Positions 8,745 to 16,218 are shown, counted from the first letter of the stretch. The stretch is DNA of 21,124 nt from an uncultured bacterium (GCA_905214615.1 CAJMMX010000043.1:1-21124); one strand, 5' to 3'. The notes: generated by a model from the sequence alone, not told the origin. A program made the numbers and translations.

Positions 8745-8777
8745 GTAGCTAATTTGGGACGGGGGTCTTTTAGCTAC
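8745..8777 (+). repeat. direct repeat copy 2, forming a REP-like hairpin
   Basis: The second copy of the 8485 repeat is bounded by a perfect 8-bp inverted repeat, GTAGCTAA (8745-8752) and TTAGCTAC (8770-8777), with a GGGACGGGGGTC-containing loop. A second, weaker stem follows: CTACCT (8774-8779) with AGGTAG (8798-8803), and CCTC with GAGG inside it. There is no T-run, so these are not classical terminators. Confidence 0.6.
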
Positions 8778-8820
8778 CTGTACCTCCCCTAGAGGCTAGG
8801 TAGGAATTGCGGCAACGTTA

Positions 8821-8896
8821 CGCATAAAAAATGCCGGGGGGATCCCCCGGCCCTTGACTGCCCTCCATAAAGGAACGCAATCCATTTATACCATGG
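8821..8896 (-). ncRNA. RNA element copy A downstream of DUF3800 gene
   Basis: Read on the minus strand, this starts with TGGTATAAATGG. It continues through a small stem (TTCC with GGAG around TTTAT) and CAAGG, and ends in an 8-bp GC stem (GCCGGGGG at 8844-8851 pairing with CCCCCGGC at 8833-8840 in RNA sense) followed by ATTTTTT. The same block order occurs at 9598-9676 upstream of the DUF3800 gene. It begins about 20 bases past the gene's stop, so it also serves as that gene's terminator. TATAAA (8885-8890) preceded by TGG could be an extended -10 box giving a short terminated RNA of about 50-60 bases. Transcription is inferred, not shown. Confidence 0.6.
8826..8851 (-). terminator. intrinsic terminator of DUF3800 gene
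   Basis: On the minus strand, an 8-bp perfect GC-rich stem with a three-base loop is followed by six T residues. It lies 65 bases past the stop of the DUF3800 gene. Confidence 0.85.
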
Positions 8897-8916
8897 TTGC
8901 GATAAGAACGGCTGGC

Positions 8917-9579
8917 TCACTCGATTCTCTTTTTCCTCAGCTTCTTGACGAAGTTCTTTTTGAATGGGGCAATCGAGCCGAAGAATTCCGTGTCTGTTTT
9001 GGTCGCTGTCCCATTCTGGAATTTAAGGAGCGTGAGCTCAATTCCGCAAATATAGTCGGCGACCTGGGAGAGTCGGTATGTCTTGGGCGAAGCGTCGCGA
9101 TATACCGTGGCCTTTTGGGAAATGGCCTTCTCGATAGCACCATGAAGTGCTCGCGTTACAACGCTTTGGCCTCCGTCGTAGTAGATGTTAACGTGGTCAA
9201 AGCTCTGTATATACGCCAAGTGATCTCTGAGAAATATTGTTACGTCGCGCTCGCGACAACTGCAGCAGATGGAACAAATCTTATCGTAGATGAAGGGCTG
9301 ATAGGTGATGGGGGAGCGGTCTACAAACTGGCGGAATAGGCTGAGCTGTTTCTTTCTGTTGCGAATGTTGACCCATTGATAATCATCGTGACCAGTGAGA
9401 AGAGGCCCAAAATGAAATGGCATAATATCGAGCTCGCAGTCTTTAACGTTGCGCTCGTATGCGGCGATATTTGCATTTAGCTCTATTGCCTGCTCATGAA
9501 AAACAAGGGTAACGATGTAGTAGCGAGATACGGGACCCGCGTCACCAGATTCGTCGATAAAGATCGACAGTTCCGTCAT
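8917..9579 (-). CDS. DUF3800 family protein
   Basis: A 220-residue DUF3800 protein. The family signature is at the N-terminus, FIDESGD (D9, E10, D13), with a middle YYDGG and a C-terminal QVADYICGIEL (D175); these acidic residues are what one expects of an RNase H-like metal site, but the family's activity is not established to my knowledge. The C-terminus is lysine-rich. ATG is preceded by GGAGGT (9586-9591) at six bases. The gene is AT-richer than its neighbours and is framed by two homologous structured elements, at 8821-8896 and 9598-9676. Several structured RNA motifs named after DUF3800 have been described from comparative genomics, so an RNA-protein module is likely. A role in defence or as a mobile-element or toxin component is inference. 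Confidence 0.88.
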   Translation of the reverse strand: MTELSIFIDESGDAGPVSRYYIVTLVFHEQAIELNANIAAYERNVKDCELDIMPFHFGPLLTGHDDYQWVNIRNRKKQLSLFRQFVDRSPITYQPFIYDKICSICCSCRERDVTIFLRDHLAYIQSFDHVNIYYDGGQSVVTRALHGAIEKAISQKATVYRDASPKTYRLSQVADYICGIELTLLKFQNGTATKTDTEFFGSIAPFKKNFVKKLRKKRIE

Positions 9580-9593
9580 GAGGTGACCTCCAA
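9580..9593 (-). promoter_or_regulatory. DUF3800 ribosome-binding site within an inverted repeat
   Basis: The Shine-Dalgarno GGAGGT sits in GAGGTCACCTC (9580-9590), a perfect inverted repeat ending at the ATG. It can fold as GAGG-TCA-CCTC, or pair instead with the upstream leader: plus-strand GACCTCCAA (9585-9593) and TTGGAGGTC (9630-9638) are exact reverse complements. Both structures would hide the ribosome-binding site. Confidence 0.6.
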
Positions 9594-9597
9594 TTAC

Positions 9598-9676
9598 GCA
9601 AAAAAATGCCGGGGGGAAGCCCCCGGCTCTTGGAGGTCCCTCTATTCGAGGGTACCAACCCTTTTATACCACGAGA
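9598..9676 (-). ncRNA. RNA element copy B: leader/attenuator of DUF3800 gene
   Basis: This is the upstream homologue of the 8821-8896 element. In RNA sense it has TGGTATAAAAGGGTTG, then a hairpin CCCTC-GAATA-GAGGG, then an ACCTCCAAG segment, then an 8-bp stem GCCGGGGG/CCCCCGGC (9608-9627) and a T-run (9601-9606, continuing to 9600). The hairpin in copy A differs in sequence but still pairs, which supports RNA structure. The terminator lies between the promoter and the DUF3800 start, so most transcripts should stop as short RNAs and only read-through would express the protein. Confidence 0.65.
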
Positions 9677-9692
9677 CGAGGAGTCTATTCAA
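9663..9692 (-). promoter_or_regulatory. promoter for DUF3800 leader RNA
   Basis: On the minus strand, TTGAAT (9687-9692) is 18 bases before TATAAA (9663-9668), which is preceded by TGG as in extended -10 promoters. A start near 9655 would give a leader of roughly 55 bases to the terminator. Confidence 0.55.
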
Positions 9693-9783
9693 GTAGAAAT
9701 TATAATAAGCAAACACATGTTCGTCAATCTACCTGCGGGTATAGGAATACAAGGAGGGGCTGGGGTAGCTGTGCCTCTGGCCC

Positions 9784-11385
9784 CTATGACGCCAGCGTGG
9801 CGATGACGGCTTCGTCGCCGGCGTATATTAGGGTGTTGCCATCGGGGATGATCGTTTGGCCTTCGCGCTTGAGCATCACCACGATAAACGGGTGCTTGCC
9901 CTGCGGCACGTCGCGCAGGCGCTGACCGGCCAGGCGACCGTGGGGCGTCACGGTGACCTCGCGCAGCGTAACCTCGGCACGTTCTTCAAACGTTGGCGCG
10001 GCCATAACCAGAAGGTCGCCTTCTTCAATTACGGTGTCGCCGTTGGGCAGCACGGGGTGTGCGCCGTCACGCAGCACCAGGACCACGAGCATGTCCGTCG
10101 CACTGCCAATATCCGCAAGCGAGCGACCGGCAAACGGATGGCCCGCGCCCACCTTGAGCTTGACGAACGACATGCCGTTTTCGTCGCGGTAATCGTTAAA
10201 GGTGCGGCGCACATCGCCTGCTGCATCGATCATGTCGAGCTTCTTCGCCACCGCCGGTAGCAGCGATCCCTGCACCACAATGCTTGACACGGCAATCACA
10301 AACACCAGGTCAAACAGGTCGTGACCACCGGGAACACCGGTTACCACGGCAAAGAGACTAAATACGACCGAAGCCGCGCCGCGCAGACCCGCCCAGCTTA
10401 CGAGCGCAACCTGGCGAGGGTTGGTCTTAAAGGGCACCAGCAGCAGGCCCACGGCGATGGGGCGGCTCACGAAGAGCATAAACGCCATGAGCGCCAGGCC
10501 GGGTAGCAGCATTTGCGGCAGGCGCGCGGGCGTGACGAGTAGGCCCAGCAAAAAGAAGATGGTCATCTCGGCCATCTCGGTGAGGGTGTCAAAGAAGTGC
10601 GCCAGCTCGACCTTGCCGGTGATGTCGCTCGCGCCCAGCACAATGCCGGCCAGGTACACGGCCAAAAAGCCGTTGCCGCCCAGGTAGCTCGGCAGCGCGT
10701 AGGCGACGATTGCCACGGCGAACAAAAAGATGGTCTGCGCGCCCTCGGCTGTTGCGCGTGCGCGTTCAATCAGGTGGCCCGCCGCCCAGCCGATGGCAAG
10801 GCCCAGGCCCACGCCCAGGATAATCTGCTTGGCCAGCAGTGTGGGAATGTTGATGTCGCCGCCGGCTGCGAGTGTGGCGAGCACGGCGGTGAGCATGTAG
10901 GCGACGGGGTCGTTGGAGCCCGATTCGACCTCGAGCAGCGAGTCGGTGCCGCCCCTCAGCGAAAGGCTGTGCTCGCGCAGAACGCTAAAGACGCTGGCCG
11001 CGTCGGTGGACGCCACAACCGATCCCAGCAGCAGGCCGCCGATCCAGTCGAAGCCCAGTACAAAGTGCGCGAACACGCCGGTAATGCCGGCAGTGATGAC
11101 GACGCCGAGCGTGCTCAGCAGCACCGCCGGCGCGGCGACGGGCTTGGCGCGGTCTATGTTGGTGTTAAAGCCGCCGTAGAACATGATGAACAATAGCGCC
11201 GTGCTGCAGACGGTTTCGGTGAGTGCGTAGTCGCTAAAGTCGATATGCGCCGGGCCGTTGACGCCCAACAGCATGCCGAGCGCGATAAAGATAAGCAGGG
11301 TGGGGAAGGGGAGTTTTTTGCCGACGGGCTTGATGGTCAGGCACAGAATAATAACGAGGCCGATAAAGAGAAGGATCTGGTTCAT
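9784..11385 (-). CDS. CPA1-type cation/proton antiporter with tandem RCK_C domains
   Basis: A 533-residue inner-membrane monovalent cation/proton antiporter, resembling the NhaP2/CvrA type that exchanges potassium (or sodium) for protons. Residues 1-385 form about 12-13 membrane segments, with the conserved STDAASVF (126-133) and ESGSNDP (154-160) motifs; N158-D159 is the usual ion-binding pair. The cytoplasmic tail holds two RCK_C (TrkA-C-like) domains, about 405-465 and 474-533, which commonly bind nucleotides or ions and gate the transporter. ATG 11385 has AGGAG twelve bases upstream, a little far. It is transcribed alone, divergently from the phosphoesterase gene. The exact ion preference cannot be read from sequence. 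Confidence 0.88.
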   Translation of the reverse strand: MNQILLFIGLVIILCLTIKPVGKKLPFPTLLIFIALGMLLGVNGPAHIDFSDYALTETVCSTALLFIMFYGGFNTNIDRAKPVAAPAVLLSTLGVVITAGITGVFAHFVLGFDWIGGLLLGSVVASTDAASVFSVLREHSLSLRGGTDSLLEVESGSNDPVAYMLTAVLATLAAGGDINIPTLLAKQIILGVGLGLAIGWAAGHLIERARATAEGAQTIFLFAVAIVAYALPSYLGGNGFLAVYLAGIVLGASDITGKVELAHFFDTLTEMAEMTIFFLLGLLVTPARLPQMLLPGLALMAFMLFVSRPIAVGLLLVPFKTNPRQVALVSWAGLRGAASVVFSLFAVVTGVPGGHDLFDLVFVIAVSSIVVQGSLLPAVAKKLDMIDAAGDVRRTFNDYRDENGMSFVKLKVGAGHPFAGRSLADIGSATDMLVVLVLRDGAHPVLPNGDTVIEEGDLLVMAAPTFEERAEVTLREVTVTPHGRLAGQRLRDVPQGKHPFIVVMLKREGQTIIPDGNTLIYAGDEAVIATLAS

Positions 11386-11534
11386 GGATGGTGTCCGCTC
11401 CTGGGTGGTTGGCGTGGCACGGTCAGTTGTCTGCGGTTATTTGTACCCAAAGATGGTGGGTTTATGGGGTTGGATTGCGGGCGTGCGCGATATCGTCATA
11501 GACGGCTGCCGTCTTTGCCTCTGCTCGGAAACCC

Positions 11535-11563
11535 TTTCCAGCTTTATTGCAACGGAGTACAAT
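11535..11563 (+). promoter_or_regulatory. candidate promoter for the phosphoesterase gene
   Basis: TTTCCA (11535-11540) and TACAAT (11558-11563) are separated by 17 bases and lie about 75 bases before the start codon, within the divergent 253-base intergenic space. The rest of that space shows no gene. Confidence 0.45.
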
Positions 11564-11638
11564 GGGTAACGTTTAAGTTCAACTTGAAGTTTTAGTTGCG
11601 GTTCCGGGCTTCGGTCGCAAGGTAGGGAAAGGCGTTCC

Positions 11639-12478
11639 ATGGCGATCTATGCGACATCTGATGCTCACGGACACGTGCATGCGCTTGACGAGGCCCTGTC
11701 TAAGATCTCGTTGACGTCCGACGACACGCTGTACGTGCTGGGCGACATGATCGATCGCGGGCCCGATCCGGTCGGCGTTATTAAGCTCGTGCGCTCGCTG
11801 CCTAACGCCCGCGTTCTCAAGGGTAATCACGAGCAGATCATGCTCGATGCCATCATTAGCCAGGATCCGCTCGATGCCGAGACCTGGGATATCAACGGTG
11901 GCTGGACGACGCGCGAGCAGCTCAACGACATGGAATTTGACGCATACGAGGAGCTCGTGCGATGGATGGCCGCGCTGCCGCTCTACGCGGTGGCCGAGAC
12001 CGAGGAGCGCCCGTATCTGCTGGTACATGCTGGAATCGAGATGAAGGCGGCGCGCGCGTTTTTGCTTGAGCATGGCGTCGATTGTGCCGATGGCGTTGGA
12101 GCGGTGGGTGCCGATCGCGAGCTGCTGCAGCAGATGCTCGCGGTGCAGTCGGCCGATGACCTGCTGTGGATTCGTCACGGCTATTGGGATGCGCCGACCG
12201 GGCTGCTTTCTGCCGAGGGCAAGGGCCCGGTCGTGGTTAGCGGTCACACGCCCACGGTATCGCTTGGGCGCTATTGCGAGGTCGGTGGTCTGGCGGGGCT
12301 CGATGAGGAGTCGGGCCGCGGGCAGATCGTGCGCCTGGGTGGCGAGGATACCGCCGGCGTGCCCGATCGCATCGATATCGACTGCGCCGCCGCCACCGGC
12401 TCCGAGTTCGGCCGCGTCGGGATCCTGCGGCTCGATGATGGGGCGGAGTTCTACGCGAACATTCGCCCCGGGGAATAA
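11639..12478 (+). CDS. PPP-family metallophosphoesterase (ApaH/Ser-Thr phosphatase-like)
   Basis: A 279-residue calcineurin-fold phosphoesterase. The metal-binding motifs are all present: SDAHGH (D8, H10), GDMIDRGPDP (35-44), GNHE (62-65), LLVHAGI and VVSGHTPT. This combination is typical of bacterial PPP-type Ser/Thr protein phosphatases and of diadenosine tetraphosphatases; which substrate it uses cannot be decided from sequence. There is no signal peptide, so it is cytoplasmic. The ATG follows a purine-rich AGGGAAAGG. It is a single-gene unit, with its own promoter candidate and a perfect hairpin eight bases past the stop. Confidence 0.87.
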   Translation: MAIYATSDAHGHVHALDEALSKISLTSDDTLYVLGDMIDRGPDPVGVIKLVRSLPNARVLKGNHEQIMLDAIISQDPLDAETWDINGGWTTREQLNDMEFDAYEELVRWMAALPLYAVAETEERPYLLVHAGIEMKAARAFLLEHGVDCADGVGAVGADRELLQQMLAVQSADDLLWIRHGYWDAPTGLLSAEGKGPVVVSGHTPTVSLGRYCEVGGLAGLDEESGRGQIVRLGGEDTAGVPDRIDIDCAAATGSEFGRVGILRLDDGAEFYANIRPGE

Positions 12479-12485
12479 CTTTGTT

Positions 12486-12507
12486 CCGCCGTTCTACCGA
12501 ACGGCGG
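12486..12507. terminator. perfect 9-bp hairpin between convergent genes
   Basis: CCGCCGTTC and GAACGGCGG around TACC form a perfect stem. Neither side has a T-run, so termination is only probable. It is placed just after the phosphoesterase stop, where a terminator is expected. Confidence 0.5.
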
Positions 12508-12673
12508 CCACGTTGATGCTGCGCAGCCCCGAAGCACCCCATCTTGTCGCTCAAACCGTCGTTCGCGTACGGAAGTACGCGTCGCTCCTCTTTCGCGCCA
12601 ACCTGGGGCACTTTGAGACTGCTCGCTGTCGGTGCCAAAACATCGACGTTTCTTTTCTTCAAATTGATTCGAA
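12508..12673. other. convergent intergenic region with second hairpin
   Basis: No gene is supported. A second perfect hairpin, CGCGTAC-GGAA-GTACGCG, lies at 12564-12581. Near the end, TTCAAATTGATTCGAATT is partly self-complementary. This may include the flippase terminator, but no stem followed by a T-run is visible on the minus strand. Confidence 0.4.
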
Positions 12674-14248
12674 TTAGGCGCCGTACGGGTTGCGGTCGCG
12701 TTCTATGCGCTGGCGAATGTGGGCGTATTCGACAATCAACAGCACCAGGAGTAGGGCCATGATGGCTAGGTAGCTCACCACAGCGCCCATCAGACCCAGC
12801 AGCTTAATCAGGATCACCGGCAGCACCACGCTTACGGCGAAGCAGATCAGGTAGATCTTGGTGACGTCTCCAGCGTGGCGCAGCACCGTGATGATGGCGT
12901 AGATAAAGTCGATGGCCGCGGTGACGCCGCCGGCGACGACCATCAGCAGCGCCAGCGTACGGTAGCGTTCAAAGCTGAGGCCGTACATAAAGCTCATGAG
13001 GGAAATACCGGGACCTGCCATAAATGCGGCGCACATGCCGGTGATGACCACGATCAGCGCCATAACGGCAACAATAATCAGGTCAAAGCGACGACGCTTG
13101 CGAGGATTAGCCCAAATGCTCGACAAGCGCAGGAGCTGCGGTTTATAGATAAATCCAATGCTCAGCAAAATAGCCTGCGCCGGAAAGAACAGGGCATTAA
13201 AGTACAGCTGATATTTGTATGCCAGCGTGCCTTCCATCACAAACTTGGGCATGCTCTCGATAAGGTTGAACAAGAACAGTGCACCAAAGAGTGGAGCGCA
13301 CTGGACAAACAGGTGGCCGACCTCGCGAAGGCTCACGCGGCGCGATTTTTCGGTCTCGAGCAGGGCGAGCGGCGCGGTGACCAGCACGAGCGAGGCGATC
13401 GCGGCGATGCCCATGGCCATGGCCGCGATGGGCATGCTGCGCGTGAGGAACAGCGCCACGCTGAAGACCGCGATGACGCCGACGGAGCGTAGCGTTTGGC
13501 TCATTCCAGCCAAGTAGAGTTTGTCGGCCTGCTGCAGGCGGCCTTCGTACACGTCGGCGACGCCGTCGATGACCTTATACAGGTAGACGCCCAGGCCGAT
13601 CGTCGCCATCTGCGCGTCATAGCCGCGGGCGCTGCTGTACATGAGGCCGCAGCCTAGGGCGAGCGCTCCACAAAGCCAGCGGTTGAGCTGGTAGGAGGCA
13701 AAGGACGTCTTTTCGTCGATGTCCGAGACCTGGAAATTGCGCACGCCGTAGTTGCACGCGATCATGATGAGCGTGCCGGTGACAAAGGCGATGGAGAATT
13801 TGCCTGCTTCTTCGGCGCCCACGAGCTGCGTAGACACGATGGTGAGCAGCGGAAATGCCAAGCCCCACACGGCGGTGCCGAGGGTGTTCCAAAGATAGTC
13901 GCGACTGGTGGCGTGCTCCTCGTATTCCGCTTCCTGCATGGAGAAGCCGCCGCCGTAGACGGCACCGAGCAGACGGTTCCACCAAGCGTTGACCATGCGG
14001 CGGATGGGGCCGGGCTGGCGATCGCGCTCGCGGCGACGGCGTGTAGCCTGGCTGCTGTCGGGACCGCCGGCGTTACGCTGGCTTAGCTCTTGGATTCGTG
14101 CGAGCTCCTCGGCGGTGTGCGATGCGGGGAACAGGCCGTTCTCGATGCGTCCGCCCTGCCCGTGCGCCCCGCCCGATACGGTGGGGTCGGTGACGCCGTT
14201 GCGGCGGGCGATGGTGCGTCGGATGCTATCGAGGGGCGTGATGCTCAA
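12674..14248 (-). CDS. Wzx-like polysaccharide flippase (MOP superfamily)
   Basis: A 524-residue integral membrane protein. The first ~115 residues are hydrophilic and Arg-rich, with no signal peptide, and are followed by about 12-14 membrane segments in the pattern of polysaccharide-biosynthesis exporters (Wzx/RfbX, MOP superfamily), which move lipid-linked glycans across the membrane. The start is TTG at 14248, supported by AAAGGA six bases upstream; there is no good ATG alternative. No glycosyltransferase or other glycan gene is next to it, so its substrate is open. It is divergent from lctP. TATACT at 14276-14281 on the minus strand is a candidate -10 box. Confidence 0.78.
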   Translation of the reverse strand: MSITPLDSIRRTIARRNGVTDPTVSGGAHGQGGRIENGLFPASHTAEELARIQELSQRNAGGPDSSQATRRRRERDRQPGPIRRMVNAWWNRLLGAVYGGGFSMQEAEYEEHATSRDYLWNTLGTAVWGLAFPLLTIVSTQLVGAEEAGKFSIAFVTGTLIMIACNYGVRNFQVSDIDEKTSFASYQLNRWLCGALALGCGLMYSSARGYDAQMATIGLGVYLYKVIDGVADVYEGRLQQADKLYLAGMSQTLRSVGVIAVFSVALFLTRSMPIAAMAMGIAAIASLVLVTAPLALLETEKSRRVSLREVGHLFVQCAPLFGALFLFNLIESMPKFVMEGTLAYKYQLYFNALFFPAQAILLSIGFIYKPQLLRLSSIWANPRKRRRFDLIIVAVMALIVVITGMCAAFMAGPGISLMSFMYGLSFERYRTLALLMVVAGGVTAAIDFIYAIITVLRHAGDVTKIYLICFAVSVVLPVILIKLLGLMGAVVSYLAIMALLLVLLIVEYAHIRQRIERDRNPYGA

Positions 14249-14306
14249 GGCGATTCCTTTCTATTGCTGCGCTCTAGTATAGCCGCGGTGGTATCGATTC
14301 GTGTTT

Positions 14307-14323
14307 TTGAACAGGTTGTTCAA
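14307..14323. promoter_or_regulatory. candidate operator in the flippase-lctP divergent region
   Basis: TTGAACAGGTTGTTCAA is a perfect 7-bp inverted repeat with a three-base centre, directly next to TATATT (14324-14329). The size and symmetry fit a dimeric repressor site. The regulator is unknown and no regulator gene is adjacent. Confidence 0.45.
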
Positions 14324-14426
14324 TATATTCGGCAGGCGGCAGCAATTTGTCGGTAAGCGTGCGGTATTCTGTTGAAGTTTTATGACCCCCCGATGCCGCC
14401 CTCGCGGTACCAAGGAGCTTCTACCT

Positions 14427-15998
14427 ATGGACGTCGCCGCATTCTTACTGGCTCTTGTGCCGATTATTTGGCTGGTCGTGATGCTGCTGTGCTTTAAATG
14501 GCCAGCTTGGAAGGCCGCTATCGGATCGTTTGTCCTTTCGTGCGTGCTTGCCTTCGCATGGTGGCACCTGCCGGCAGCGCAGATCGCGACCGCCTCGCTT
14601 GAAGGCTTTTTGATGGCTCTGTGGCCCATCGTCCTGGTGATCATCGCCGCGGTATTCACGTATAACCTGTGCGTTCGCACGGGCGCCATGGACGTGATCG
14701 GCAGCATGATCACCTCCATCAGCAGCGACCGCCGTCTGCTGGCGCTGCTCGTGGCCTGGTGCTTCGGTGGTTTTATGGAGGGCATGGCCGGTTTTGGCAC
14801 TGCCGTTGCCATTCCTGCCGGCATGCTCGCGGGCCTGGGTTTTGAGGCCGTGCCCGCCGTGCTCATCTGCCTGCTGGCCAACGGCGTACCCACACCCTAC
14901 GGCTCCATCGGCATCCCCACGGTGTCCGTTGCCGACTTGGTGGGTCTGGATTCCCTGCACCTGGCGACCGTTCAGCTGGTGCAGTTGGCGCCTTTCTTTG
15001 TGATGATGCCGCTGTTTATCGTACTGGTTGCTGGTCGTGTTGCCGATGACCAGGGCAACGTTGCAGGCGTTGCCGAGCGCCTACGTGGCGCGGCGGGCAT
15101 CGCCGTGCTCTCCGGCGTGTCCTTTGCCGGTGCGGCTCTGGTCGTTGCTAGGTTTGTGGGTCCCGAGCTTGCCGTCGTCGTCGGTTCTATCGTTTCGCTC
15201 GGGCTGACAGCTGCGCTTGCTATGCGTGCCGAGAAGTCGGGGCATCTGGACGCACGCTTTCACATGAATATCGAGGCCGGCGAACAGCTCACCGCTAAGT
15301 CGGCGCTTTCTGCCTGGTCGTGCTTCATCCTGATTTTTGTGCTGCTGTTGGGTACCTCCAACCTGGTGCCCGTCGTGCACGCCGCGCTCGCGCCGTTTGC
15401 GAGTCACGTGCAGGTGTATTGCGGCGAGAACCCCGGCACGCTTACGTTTTCGTGGATCAACACGCCGGGTGTTTGGATTTTCCTGGCTGCGTTTGTCGGC
15501 GGTGCCATTCAGGGCGCTTCGCCGCGCTTGATGGGTGAGGTGCTGGCCGCGACCGTCAAGCAGATGATGCCGACAGTCATTACCATGCTTTCGGTGCTGG
15601 GTTGCGCCAAGGTGATGGGCTATGCGGGCATGATTTCTTCGATCAGCGCGTTTTGCATTGCGGTCGCTGGCGGCCTGTACCCGATTCTGGCTCCGTGGAT
15701 CGGCGCCGTCGGTGCGTTCGTGACCGGTTCGGGCACGTCCTCAGGCATGCTGTTTGGCCCCATCCAGAGCCAGGCTGCTACAGCGCTGGGTGTGAGCGAC
15801 TACTGGATGGTCGCGCTGAATGCGCTTGGCGTTGCTGCCGGTAAGATGATTTCGCCGCAGACGCTCGCGATCGGTCTTGCCGCCGTGCATGTACGCGGTA
15901 AGGACGCCGAGCTTCTGGGCGCCATCCTGCCCTACGCCGCCGGCATGCTGGTCCTCATGAGCATCATCGCCATGCTCGGTCAAGGGCTGCCGCTGTAG
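14427..15998 (+). CDS. lctP: L-lactate permease
   Basis: A 523-residue permease of the LctP family, importing lactate (and related 2-hydroxy acids) with protons across the inner membrane. It has 12-14 hydrophobic segments. Family-typical stretches are FMEGMAGFGTAVAIPAG, LLANGVPTPYGSIGIPT and, near the C-terminus, GAFVTGSGTSSGMLFGPIQ and ALGVAAGKMISPQTLAIG. ATG 14427 is chosen because AAGGAG lies nine bases upstream; an in-frame ATG at 14382 has none. It is a single-gene unit. No lactate dehydrogenase is next to it, but pckA follows downstream as a separate unit. A perfect inverted repeat at 14307-14323 upstream is a candidate operator. Confidence 0.93.
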   Translation: MDVAAFLLALVPIIWLVVMLLCFKWPAWKAAIGSFVLSCVLAFAWWHLPAAQIATASLEGFLMALWPIVLVIIAAVFTYNLCVRTGAMDVIGSMITSISSDRRLLALLVAWCFGGFMEGMAGFGTAVAIPAGMLAGLGFEAVPAVLICLLANGVPTPYGSIGIPTVSVADLVGLDSLHLATVQLVQLAPFFVMMPLFIVLVAGRVADDQGNVAGVAERLRGAAGIAVLSGVSFAGAALVVARFVGPELAVVVGSIVSLGLTAALAMRAEKSGHLDARFHMNIEAGEQLTAKSALSAWSCFILIFVLLLGTSNLVPVVHAALAPFASHVQVYCGENPGTLTFSWINTPGVWIFLAAFVGGAIQGASPRLMGEVLAATVKQMMPTVITMLSVLGCAKVMGYAGMISSISAFCIAVAGGLYPILAPWIGAVGAFVTGSGTSSGMLFGPIQSQAATALGVSDYWMVALNALGVAAGKMISPQTLAIGLAAVHVRGKDAELLGAILPYAAGMLVLMSIIAMLGQGLPL

Positions 15999-16000
15999 TT

Positions 16001-16084
16001 GGCACTTAGGGACGCTCTTTTTGTGCCGGCACTTTGGGAACGTCCCTAAGTGCCGGCATCCGGGGACGCTCCTTGGTTGTTGCC
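16001..16084 (+). repeat. three abutting REP-like hairpin units
   Basis: Three units follow with no gap: 16001-16027 and 16028-16054 (27 bases each, both bounded by GGCAC and GTGCC) and 16055-16084 (30 bases, GGCA and TGCC). Each has a GGGA or GGGGACG core. Units 1 and 2 can also pair with each other, since GGCACTTAGGGACG (16001-16014) is perfectly complementary to 16041-16054. It starts two bases past the lctP stop and may also end that transcript. Confidence 0.75.
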
Positions 16085-16093
16085 TGTTCAAGA

Positions 16094-16140
16094 GTGTCCC
16101 CAACGATTAGTCGTTTAAAAACGTCCCCAATGACTAGGCC
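16094..16140 (-). repeat. two further GGGGAC-core copies, inverted
   Basis: GTGTCCCCAACGATTAGTC and ACGTCCCCAATGACTAGGC are two diverged tandem copies that read as GGGGAC on the minus strand. They continue the repeat cluster in the opposite orientation. AACGA-TTAG-TCGTT within copy one is a small perfect hairpin. Confidence 0.5.
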
Positions 16141-16186
16141 GCTTGCCTGCGATTTTTGACCGTTGGGCGGGCTTGCCGCCCTTGCC

Positions 16187-16202
16187 GCAAAAACGTTTTT
16201 GC
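16187..16202. promoter_or_regulatory. perfect 16-bp palindrome upstream of pckA
   Basis: GCAAAAACGTTTTTGC is fully self-complementary, a shape typical of a dimeric regulator's binding site. It lies 74 bases before the pckA start. The regulator is unknown. Confidence 0.4.
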
Positions 16203-16218
16203 ATATCGGGTACAACGG

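Noticed and set aside
8854..9339. 161-residue plus-strand reading frame over the DUF3800 gene
   Set aside because: It is antisense to a protein with clear DUF3800 motifs, begins inside the RNA element and has no family resemblance.
12237..12662. 141-residue minus-strand reading frame across the phosphoesterase end and intergenic hairpins
   Set aside because: It overlaps the conserved C-terminus of the phosphoesterase, becomes Arg-rich low complexity and has no good ribosome-binding site.
16001..16140. possible CRISPR array in the repeat cluster
   Set aside because: Units abut without spacers, differ from each other and fold as hairpins; there are no cas genes.
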